7,968 nt of DNA, from positions 1 through 7,968 of the forward strand of contig JBKPTC010000068.1 of the NCBI GenBank assembly GCA_046735355.1, read 5' to 3'. Under the pieces are notes generated by a model that worked only from the letters and a program-made list of their open reading frames with translations, made no database searches and was not told the DNA's origin. Shown here in pieces: positions 1-4,772 of this stretch. A program made the translations under genes and the position numbers. How positions within the stretch are numbered: position 1 is the first letter of the stretch; each line of letters opens with the position of its first letter. The stretch is from DATAEU01 sp046735355 (GTDB taxonomy: Bacteria > Actinomycetota > UBA4738 > HRBIN12).

Positions 1-576
1 CGTGAGGACCAGTCCGGCGGCGAGCTGCGGGAGCAGCAGCGGGAGCGTCACGCGACGAAGGACGTACCAGGGTGACGCGCCCATCGCGAGGGCGGCACGC
101 TCGAGTCGCGGGTCGAGCGAGCGGATCCCGGCCTCGACCGCGAGGACGAGCAGCGGGAACGAGACGAACGCGGCGGCGATCACCGCGCCGGCCGTCCTGA
201 ACGGCAGCGACACGCCGAGCGCGCCGAGCGCGCGGCCGGCGAGCCCGCGCCTGCCGAGCGCCGCGAGGAGTCCGACGCCTGCGACCACGGGTGGCAGGAC
301 GAGCGGGAGCACGACGACCGCGCGGACGAGCGAGCGTCCCGGGAACTCCGTGCGGGCGAGGACCCAGGCGAGCGGCGCGCCGAGCAGCAGCGCGATCGCC
401 GTGGCGGACAGCGAGACGACGATCGACACGCGGAGCGCCTCCATCGCGGAGGGCGACGTCAGCACGGCCCACGCCCGCGACCACGGGGCCTGCGCGAGCA
501 GACCGGCGATCGGCAGCGCGACGAACGCGACCGCGACGACGGCGAGGACCACGAACAGGGCCGGCGCTCGCCGCAT
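1..576 (-). CDS. modB: ModB, molybdate ABC transporter permease (partial, C-terminus off the left edge)
   Basis: Inner-membrane permease of a molybdate (or tungstate) ABC importer. It would form the channel between the periplasmic-side lipoprotein ModA and the ATPase ModC. The first 192 residues are present and the frame is open at base 1. They read as a series of hydrophobic segments (about residues 6-28, 48-73, 84-107, 128-149) typical of ModB-type permeases. An EAA cytoplasmic loop that docks the ATPase is visible at about residues 159-182 (ERAALAMGASPW followed by LRRVTLPLL). The ATG at 574-576 lies 3 bp after the modA stop, so the genes are surely cotranscribed. Homologues are about 220-270 residues, so only the last one or two membrane segments are missing. 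modC is expected beyond the left edge. The family call is firm; the choice of molybdate rests on neighbouring modA and the Mop regulator. Confidence 0.93.
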   Translation of the reverse strand, partial: MRRAPALFVVLAVVAVAFVALPIAGLLAQAPWSRAWAVLTSPSAMEALRVSIVVSLSATAIALLLGAPLAWVLARTEFPGRSLVRAVVVLPLVLPPVVAGVGLLAALGRRGLAGRALGALGVSLPFRTAGAVIAAAFVSFPLLVLAVEAGIRSLDPRLERAALAMGASPWYVLRRVTLPLLLPQLAAGLVLT

Positions 577-579
577 AGG

Positions 580-1371
580 TCAGGCGGGGGGCATGAAGCC
601 GAACGAGCGCAGCGTCGCCTGGCCCCGCGGGCCGGTCACGTACGACACGAAGTCGGCGGCGACCGACGTGTGCGCGCTCGATGAGACGACCGCGATCGGG
701 TACGTCGCGATGACATTGACGTCGTCGGGGATGTCGATCCGTTCGATCCGGTCCTCGACGTCCGCCGTCACGTCGGTGACGTAGACGATCCCGGCGTCCG
801 CCTCGCCGAGGGCCACCTTCTGCACGACGCCCTTCACGTCCTCCTCGTTCGAGACGACGTTCGTCAGCGCCGCCGCAGAGATCCTCGCGTTGTCGAGGAT
901 TTGCCTCGCGTAGTCGCCGGCGGGGACGCCCTCGGCCGCGAGCACCAGCTTGACGCCGTCGTTCGCGAGGTCGTCGATCGAACCGATGCGGGCGGGGTTG
1001 TCGGCCGGCGTGATCACGACCAGCCGGTTCCGCGCAAAGTCCGTGCGGTCCCGCACACCCGGATCCTCTTCGACGGCGTTCATCCACGCCGGGCTCGCCG
1101 AGGCGAACACGTCGACGCCGCCGCCCTGCTGGATCTGCTGCGCGAGCCCGTCCGACGGGCCGAAGCTGAACCGAACCGTCACGCCGTCGTCGGCTGCCTC
1201 GAGGTTGTCGCCGATCTTCGTGAACGGCTCGGTCAGCGAGGCGGCCGCGAGGACCGTGAGCATGGTCTCGTCGGGCGAGCCGCCGCGATCCGAGGCGCCG
1301 TCGCCGCAGCCGGTCGCGACGACCGCGAGCACGGCCGCCGCGGCCAGGACGCGCGCGAGCGCCGGCCTCAT
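580..1371 (-). CDS. modA: ModA, molybdate-binding lipoprotein of the ABC importer
   Basis: Extracellular solute-binding protein that captures molybdate or tungstate and delivers it to ModB. Its 263 residues are the usual family length. The N-terminus is a lipoprotein signal: Arg residues, a hydrophobic stretch (about 8-19), then ATGC with Cys22 as the predicted lipidated residue. The mature part shows ModA hallmarks: LTVLAAASLTEPF near the start (an oxyanion-binding Ser), FSFGPSDGLAQQI (second binding Ser), GGGVDVFASAS, VPAGDYARQIL and AGIVYVTDV. The ATG overlaps the stop of the upstream regulator gene (ATGA, 1368-1371), which implies translational coupling. A weak GGGGTG lies a few bases before the start. 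Tungstate as the preferred ligand cannot be excluded from sequence alone. Confidence 0.95.
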   Translation of the reverse strand: MRPALARVLAAAAVLAVVATGCGDGASDRGGSPDETMLTVLAAASLTEPFTKIGDNLEAADDGVTVRFSFGPSDGLAQQIQQGGGVDVFASASPAWMNAVEEDPGVRDRTDFARNRLVVITPADNPARIGSIDDLANDGVKLVLAAEGVPAGDYARQILDNARISAAALTNVVSNEEDVKGVVQKVALGEADAGIVYVTDVTADVEDRIERIDIPDDVNVIATYPIAVVSSSAHTSVAADFVSYVTGPRGQATLRSFGFMPPA

Positions 1372-1808
1372 TCGGGCACCCCGATCATCACGCTCGTCGC
1401 CTTGACCGTCGCGACGGCGGCCATCCCCGGCTCGAGGTGCATCTCGTCCGCGGCCTCCCGCGTGATGAGGGCCAGGACCCGGTGCGGTCCGGCCTGGATC
1501 TCGACCGTCGCGGCGACACCGTCGCGCTCGACGGCGGTGACGACGCCGGGGAACCGGTTCCGGACGCTACCCAGCTCGACCTTCGTCTTCGTCCGGCGCT
1601 CCGCGAGGAGCCGCGCGACCTCGGAGGCCGGAACGACGCGCTGACCACCGGAGGTGCGTTCGGTCCGGAGCTTGCCGTCGCGCTCCCATCGCCGAAGCGT
1701 CTCGACCCGCACCCCGAGCATCGAGGCCGCCTCTCCGATGCGATAGCCGGAGTCCACGCCCGAACGGTACGTGAATAGCTGGACATCCGTCACGCCGAAG
1801 CGGTACAT
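1368..1808 (-). CDS. HTH-Mop (MerR-type helix-turn-helix plus TOBE/Mop) molybdate-responsive regulator
   Basis: Small DNA-binding protein of 146 residues with two domains. Residues about 21-68 are a MerR/excisionase-type winged helix-turn-helix (YRIGEAASMLGV, then VETLRRWERDGKL and the GGQR wing). Residues about 81-145 are a Mop/TOBE molybdate-binding domain (RNRFPGVV, VEIQAGPHRVLALIT, VKATSVMIGV). Members of this stand-alone family sit beside mod genes and are thought to adjust molybdate uptake to the intracellular oxyanion level; that role here is inferred from the domains and the operon. Its stop overlaps the modA ATG by 4 bp. The ATG at 1808 is supported by GAGG 8 bases upstream. The first 20 residues precede the conserved domain, and a GTG at residue 18 is an alternative start without a visible ribosome binding site. 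The gap to the upstream GTPase gene is 22 bp. Confidence 0.88.
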   Translation of the reverse strand: MYRFGVTDVQLFTYRSGVDSGYRIGEAASMLGVRVETLRRWERDGKLRTERTSGGQRVVPASEVARLLAERRTKTKVELGSVRNRFPGVVTAVERDGVAATVEIQAGPHRVLALITREAADEMHLEPGMAAVATVKATSVMIGVPE

Positions 1809-1830
1809 CGCTCCGGCCTCGGCTGGGAAC

Positions 1831-2808
1831 TCAGACGGCGAAGCGGACGTGCAGGATGTCGCCCTCCTGCACGACGTAGTCCTTGCCCTCGACCCGGACC
1901 TTGCCGGTTTGCTTGGCCCTGTCCATCGATCCGGCGGTCACGAGCTCGTCGTAGCCGATGACCTCGGCCCGGATGAATCCCCGCTCGAGGTCTGTGTGGA
2001 TGACGCCCGCGGCCTCCGGCGCCTTGGCGCCTCGGCGGACCTCCCACGCGCGCGTCTCGTCCTCGCCCGTCGTGAGGAACGTGATGAGATCGAGCGCGCG
2101 GTACGACGCGGCGATCACGCCCTCGAGGCCGGGCTCGGTCACGCCGAACTCCTCGAGCAGCGCACGCGCCTCGTCGGGGTCCATCTCCGCCGTCTCGGCC
2201 TCGATCGACGCGTACACCCCGACGGTTCCGTCGGGCAGTCCGTCGGGAACGCCGGTGCCCTCCTCGAGGTTCGCGACGACCACCCACGGCTTCAGCGTGA
2301 GCGGCGCGATCGCTCGCAACTCCACGCGATCGGCGTCGTCGAGGTCGGCGTTCCGCAACAACGTCTCGTTGGCGAGCGCGTCGTTCGCCTTCGCGAGCGC
2401 CTCGACCTCGCCGGTGCTCTTGCCGCGAGCGCGCTTGCGCGCCTTGTCGAGCGCCGACTCGATCACGCCCGCGTCCGCGAGCAGCAGATCGGCCGTCACG
2501 TCCGCGAGCTCCCGCGGCGGCTGCGCGTCCGGTCCGAAGGACCGGAGCACGATCGCCAGCGCGTCCACCTCGCGCAGTTTCGCGATCGCCTGCGCGCTCG
2601 ACGTGCCGCCCGGCGCGTCGACGAAGCGCACCTGCGCGTGCACGGTCTTCCTCGAGCGCTCCATCTCGGTGAGCACCTGGAGACGCGGATCCGGCACCGG
2701 AACGACGGCCTGGTTCGCCTGACCGCCGTGCGTACCCGCGCGCGTCAGCGCCGTGAAGAGCGTCGACTTCCCGCTGAACGGCACCCCGACGAGCCCGACG
2801 TCCTTCAT
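1831..2808 (-). CDS. ychF: Divergent YchF-type P-loop NTPase with TGS domain
   Basis: Obg-family YchF-like nucleotidase of 325 residues; standard YchF is about 360. YchF proteins bind ATP more readily than GTP, associate with ribosomes and affect oxidative-stress responses. The C-terminal TGS/DUF933 region (about 241-325) is very typical: LITFLTTG, TRAWEVRRG, IHTDLERGFIRAEVI, KDYVVQEGDILHVRF. The P-loop is GVPFSGKST (8-16), and the base-specificity element is N180-L-E-E183, the NxxE form seen in YchF. The switch regions depart from the family. The usual NYPFxTI switch I stretch before VPVPDPRL is replaced by Gly/Gln-rich sequence. The DIAGLV...GEGLGNKFL switch II is shortened to D64APGGTSS. 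The protein may therefore be a second, specialised YchF rather than the housekeeping copy. The start is fixed by the P-loop. No good ribosome binding site is visible (only AGG about 14 bases upstream). Confidence 0.88.
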   Translation of the reverse strand: MKDVGLVGVPFSGKSTLFTALTRAGTHGGQANQAVVPVPDPRLQVLTEMERSRKTVHAQVRFVDAPGGTSSAQAIAKLREVDALAIVLRSFGPDAQPPRELADVTADLLLADAGVIESALDKARKRARGKSTGEVEALAKANDALANETLLRNADLDDADRVELRAIAPLTLKPWVVVANLEEGTGVPDGLPDGTVGVYASIEAETAEMDPDEARALLEEFGVTEPGLEGVIAASYRALDLITFLTTGEDETRAWEVRRGAKAPEAAGVIHTDLERGFIRAEVIGYDELVTAGSMDRAKQTGKVRVEGKDYVVQEGDILHVRFAV

Positions 2809-2830
2809 CGGCGCGCGAGCCTAACAACGG

Positions 2831-2858
2831 CGAAGGCGGGGCCGAGGCCCCGCCTTCG
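2831..2858 (-). terminator. Perfect 13-bp inverted repeat after sodN, probable terminator or attenuator
   Basis: The arms CGAAGGCGGGGCC (2831-2843) and GGCCCCGCCTTCG (2846-2858) are perfect complements around a 2-base centre. In RNA this gives an 11-bp, mostly G-C stem with a small loop. It begins 21 bases after the sodN stop in sodN's direction. On the minus strand it is followed by CCGTTGTTAG, which is only weakly T-rich, so it is not a textbook intrinsic terminator. It ends 22 bases before the ychF start. It may stop most sodN transcripts, protect the sodN mRNA 3' end, or set the sodN:ychF ratio. Confidence 0.7.
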
Positions 2859-2879
2859 TCGCATCGAACGCCGACGCAG

Positions 2880-3305
2880 CTACGCCGACTTGGTCTCCCA
2901 GAAGATCTTCGCGATCTCGTCGATCTGATCGAGCAGCTTCTGCCCCTGCGCCGGGTCCTGCGACTTCTTCGACAGGCCCGCCTCCTTGGTGGCCTTCCAG
3001 AAGAGCTCGTGCAGGTTCGGGTACTTCTCCATGTGCTCCGGCTTGAAGTAGTCGGTCCACAGGACCCAGAGATGATGCTTGACGAGATCCGCGCGCTGTT
3101 CCTTGATCATCAGGCAGCGCGTCCGATAGTCCTCGGCGCTCTCGCCGCCCGACTTCTTGTTCTCGGCGTCCGCGTAGCGCTCCTGGATGGCCTTGACCGA
3201 TTCGGCTTCGATACGCGCCTGCGCCGGATCGTAGACGCCGCACGGGACGTCGCAGTGCGCGTGGACGATGCGGCGAGGCTTCAGCAAAGCTTCGAGGATG
3301 GACAT
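2880..3305 (-). CDS. sodN: Nickel superoxide dismutase precursor (SodN)
   Basis: Ni-containing superoxide dismutase, converting superoxide to oxygen and hydrogen peroxide; family members are homohexameric four-helix bundles. The nickel hook is intact: HCDVPCGVYDPAQAR, with His17, Cys18 and Cys22 of the precursor becoming His1, Cys2 and Cys6 of the mature enzyme, where they bind Ni. A 16-residue propeptide (MSILEALLKPRRIVHA) precedes it and must be removed exactly before His17. The protease for this is encoded head-to-head. The remaining helices (IEAESVKAIQERY, DLVKHHLWVLWTDYFKPEH, LHELFWKATKEAG) match the family. Mature length is 125 residues, slightly longer than the 117 of Streptomyces enzymes. 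The ATG at 3303-3305 has an excellent ribosome binding site, GGAGGAGG, a few bases upstream and lying inside the sodX coding region. Confidence 0.97.
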   Translation of the reverse strand: MSILEALLKPRRIVHAHCDVPCGVYDPAQARIEAESVKAIQERYADAENKKSGGESAEDYRTRCLMIKEQRADLVKHHLWVLWTDYFKPEHMEKYPNLHELFWKATKEAGLSKKSQDPAQGQKLLDQIDEIAKIFWETKSA

Positions 3306-3762
3306 GCAACCTCCTCCGGGGAGCGGCTCGACGTCCGAAACCTATCACCGGGGTCGGAAACGACGCGGACTCGTCGCGGCTGTCGTCGTCGGCGTCGGCC
3401 TCTCGTATTCGTTCGTCCGGTGGAGGCCCTTCCGCGTCGAGATCGCCGGGTCGAGCATGGCGCCGACGCTGCTTCCGGGCGACTGGGCTCTCGCGGTCCC
3501 GACCGACCGACCACGTCTCGGAGACGTCGTCGTCGTCGAGCATCCCCGCCGGTCCGGGTTCGAGATGGTGAAGCGGGTGACCGGCGTGCCGGGCGATCTG
3601 GCGCCCGACGGCTGGATCCTCGACGAAGACGAGTGGTGGGTCGAGGGCGACACGCCGGCGGAGTCGACCGACAGCCGGCAGTTCGGGCCCGTGCGCACCG
3701 CCCATCTCCGCGCGCGGGTCCGGCTGGTCTACCGGCCGACGTCGCGCCGGCGCCTGCTCTGA
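3304..3762 (+). CDS. sodX: Nickel-type superoxide dismutase maturation protease (SodX, signal peptidase I-like)
   Basis: Serine-lysine protease of the S26 (signal peptidase I) family that removes the SodN propeptide to free the Ni-binding N-terminus. With the start at 3304 it has 152 residues. A basic stretch (RGRKRR, 16-21) is followed by a membrane segment (about 22-38). Next come the catalytic motif GSSMAPTLLPGD (nucleophile Ser51), GDVVVVEHPRR, and MVKRVTGVPGD with the general base Lys90. WWVEGDTP, DSRQFGPV and a short C-terminus complete it. This compact form lacking the large signal-peptidase domain II is typical of SodX. The ATG at 3304 is chosen because GAGGA (3294-3298) lies 5 bases before it. 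In-frame ATGs at 3268 and 3298 lack suitably spaced sites. The start codon overlaps the sodN start codon on the other strand. Confidence 0.93.
   Translation: MQPPPGSGSTSETYHRGRKRRGLVAAVVVGVGLSYSFVRWRPFRVEIAGSSMAPTLLPGDWALAVPTDRPRLGDVVVVEHPRRSGFEMVKRVTGVPGDLAPDGWILDEDEWWVEGDTPAESTDSRQFGPVRTAHLRARVRLVYRPTSRRRLL
3339..3347 (-). promoter_or_regulatory. Candidate extended -10 element for sodN
   Basis: On the minus strand this reads TGATAGGTT, a TGn-TAnnnT extended -10, inside the sodX coding sequence. A transcript start about 7 bases downstream would give a sodN leader of roughly 25-30 bases carrying the GGAGGAGG ribosome binding site. I see no convincing -35 hexamer at 17-18 bases. It is supported by position and motif only. 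Confidence 0.4.
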
Positions 3763-3770
3763 ACCGTCCC

Positions 3771-3800
3771 TTGTCCGGAACCCGACCGCGCCAGTAGGAT
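3771..3800 (+). promoter_or_regulatory. Promoter of the leader peptide-tusA-dsrE2 operon
   Basis: A -35-like TTGTCC (3771-3776) and a -10-like TAGGAT (3795-3800) are separated by 18 bases, starting 9 bases after the sodX stop. The predicted transcript start is about 3806-3808. This puts the first ATG (3812-3814) only some 4-6 bases from the 5' end, too close for a ribosome binding site, so the leader ORF would be read in leaderless fashion. The same layout (TTGGCC, 18 bases, TAGACT) occurs before the cyclase gene in this window, which strengthens both calls. Confidence 0.6.
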
Positions 3801-3812
3801 TTGCAGTTGCAA
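3801..3812 (+). promoter_or_regulatory. TTGCA-GT-TGCAA inverted repeat at the predicted transcript start, possible operator
   Basis: A short perfect inverted repeat, TTGCA (3801-3805) and TGCAA (3808-3812), directly follows the -10 element and covers the predicted transcript start. It stands out from the GC-rich surroundings. TTGCA/TGCAA half-sites occur in operators of some Fur-family regulators in actinobacteria, for example the nickel regulator Nur, but the 2-base spacing here does not match the usual 5-base spacing. Only position and symmetry support a regulatory role. Confidence 0.3.
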
Positions 3813-3898
3813 TGATCCGGACGCGGTGTCGAGGGCTCGTCGGGGCGATGATCCCGTGCCGATGCTGCTGTCCCGTGGTGCCTCGCGCCGGCCGCTAG
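3812..3898 (+). CDS. 28-codon polycysteine leader peptide, putative cysteine-responsive attenuator
   Basis: Short ORF ending in TAG at 3896-3898, 67 bp before tusA. It encodes 28 residues, five of them Cys: Cys6, Cys16 and Cys18-20. The core is PCRCCCP (codons 3854-3874: CCG TGC CGA TGC TGC TGT CCC). Apart from the metal-binding sites, proteins in this window are poor in Cys, so this cluster is striking. The ATG lies a few bases from the predicted transcript start. A second in-frame ATG at 3848 would still include the Cys run. A long hairpin starts 3 bases after the last Cys codon. Polycysteine leaderless ORFs that sense cysteine supply by ribosome stalling are known upstream of sulfur genes in mycobacteria. 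Here the downstream genes are the sulfur carriers tusA and dsrE2. The regulatory role is inferred; the peptide itself probably has no function. Confidence 0.65.
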   Translation: MIRTRCRGLVGAMIPCRCCCPVVPRAGR

Positions 3899-3919
3899 CG
3901 GCGCGACCCGGCACCCACG
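3874..3919 (+). promoter_or_regulatory. Long two-part hairpin downstream of the Cys codons
   Basis: The outer stem is CGTGGTGCC (3874-3882) with GGCACC-C-ACG (3910-3919), 9 bp with one bulged C at 3916. The inner stem is CGCGCCG (3884-3890) with CGGCGCG (3899-3905). An alternative inner fold uses the perfect palindrome GCCGCTAGCGGC (3891-3902). The stop codon of the leader ORF lies in the loop. A ribosome paused on the Cys codons (3857-3871) would cover the left outer arm, whereas one finishing the ORF would melt the structure differently. There is no T-run after it, so it is not a classical intrinsic terminator. GCCTC (3880-3884) could instead pair with GAGGT (3952-3956) of the tusA ribosome binding site, giving a possible switch. 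Confidence 0.5.
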
Positions 3920-3965
3920 CCGTCACCATCCGCGCACCGCTTCCCGTTCCGGAGGTCCCGTTCCG

Positions 3966-4205
3966 ATGAGCACTCTCGCAACCACCGTCGACGCCCGCGG
4001 GCAGTCATGCCCCGGGCCGATCGTCACGCTGTTCCGAGCGATGAAGGGCGCGTCGCCCGGCGAGCTGTTCGAGCTCCTCGCGACGGATCCGGGGTCGAAG
4101 ACTGACATCCCGTCCTGGGCGAAGATCTCCGGCAACGAGCTGATGACCTCGGAGGATCGCGGCGGCGAGTTCCGGTACGTCATCCGGAAGGGTGACCGCC
4201 GATGA
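3966..4205 (+). CDS. tusA: TusA-family sulfur carrier protein
   Basis: Small cytoplasmic sulfur-transfer protein of 79 residues, the usual TusA/SirA size. The signature CPGP (Cys15-Pro-Gly-Pro) follows VDARGQS; the Cys carries persulfide sulfur. The rest fits the two-helix, four-strand fold, including PGELFELLATDPGS and FRYVIRKG at the end. TusA proteins pass sulfur from cysteine desulfurases or rhodaneses to tRNA thiolation, molybdenum-cofactor synthesis or dissimilatory sulfur pathways. Which of these applies here is not shown. The ribosome binding site GGAGGT (3951-3956) lies 9 bases before the ATG and is flanked by a direct repeat. The stop overlaps the next start in ATGA (4202-4205). The gene is preceded by the polycysteine leader, which suggests control by cysteine supply. 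Confidence 0.93.
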   Translation: MSTLATTVDARGQSCPGPIVTLFRAMKGASPGELFELLATDPGSKTDIPSWAKISGNELMTSEDRGGEFRYVIRKGDRR

Positions 4206-4762
4206 GCGACGCCGCGCCGGACGCCGACGAGCTCCGCGAGCTCGTCGAACGCGCGCTCGACGACCGTCTGTCCGGTCTCGGCGGCGAAGGGAAGAACAAG
4301 ATGACGATCATCGCCTGGGACGGTCATCTGGATCGCGTCTGGCCAACCCTGATCCTGTCGACGACGGCGGCGGCGTCCGGGATGGAGGTCTCGGTCTTCT
4401 TCACGTTCTGGGGACTCTTCGCCCTGGCGAAGCCCGGCCGTAGGACCGGTAAGGACTGGATGACCAAGATGCTGGCGGTGATGAATCCCGGTTCGACCTC
4501 GAAGGCGAAGCTGTCGCGCTACAACTTCGGCGGGATGGGGCCGTGGATGCTCGGCAAGATCGCCGAGGACTACAAGACGCCGCATCCCACGGAGCTGCTC
4601 GAGCTAGCGCGCGACATGGGCGTTCGCCTGATCCCGTGTCAGATGACGATGGATCTGATGGGCCTCACCAACGACGACCTGATCGAGGGGCTCGAGGAGC
4701 CGATCGGCGCCGCGACGGCGCTGCTCGAGATGAAGGAATCGGCGATCCAGCTGTTCATCTGA
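4202..4762 (+). CDS. dsrE2: DsrE2-type (DsrE/DsrF-like) sulfurtransferase
   Basis: DsrE/F/H superfamily protein of 186 residues, likely a sulfur-accepting partner of TusA. The core begins at about residue 33 with KMTIIAWDGHLDRVWPTLILSTTAAASGMEVSVFFTFWGLFAL, split here only for description: a first strand, a helix and a second strand as in DsrE2. The single cysteine, Cys146 in RLIPCQMTMDLMGL, sits at the conserved active-site position of the family. The N-terminal 30 residues (ELRELVERALDDRL) look like a charged helix that may serve pairing. tusA-dsrE2 pairs occur in sulfur oxidisers with sHdr complexes but also in many heterotrophs where the role is unknown. No hdr or rhodanese gene is visible here. 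It is translationally coupled to tusA. Confidence 0.9.
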   Translation: MSDAAPDADELRELVERALDDRLSGLGGEGKNKMTIIAWDGHLDRVWPTLILSTTAAASGMEVSVFFTFWGLFALAKPGRRTGKDWMTKMLAVMNPGSTSKAKLSRYNFGGMGPWMLGKIAEDYKTPHPTELLELARDMGVRLIPCQMTMDLMGLTNDDLIEGLEEPIGAATALLEMKESAIQLFI

Positions 4763-4772
4763 TCCCGCCGCT

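Noticed and set aside
1790..2827. Minus-strand frame of 345 codons overlapping the YchF-type gene in another frame
   Set aside because: It is almost entirely Arg, Gly and Ala with no motif; the YchF frame explains this stretch.
1771..2928. Long plus-strand open frame over the YchF-type gene
   Set aside because: It is Arg/Leu-rich low-complexity sequence opposite a gene with a conserved P-loop and TGS domain, so it is a shadow.
3268..3303. Earlier ATG starts for sodX at 3268 and 3298
   Set aside because: The first has no ribosome binding site and the second has GAGG directly against it. GAGGA is correctly spaced only for the ATG at 3304.
3942..3965. Direct repeat TCCCGTTCCG on both sides of the tusA ribosome binding site
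   Set aside because: It is real (3942-3951 and 3956-3965) but short and single. It may be a replication-slippage duplication, and no function can be supported.
3923..4585. Minus-strand open frame opposite tusA and dsrE2
   Set aside because: It is antisense to two coupled genes with clear CPGP and DsrE motifs and has no motif of its own.
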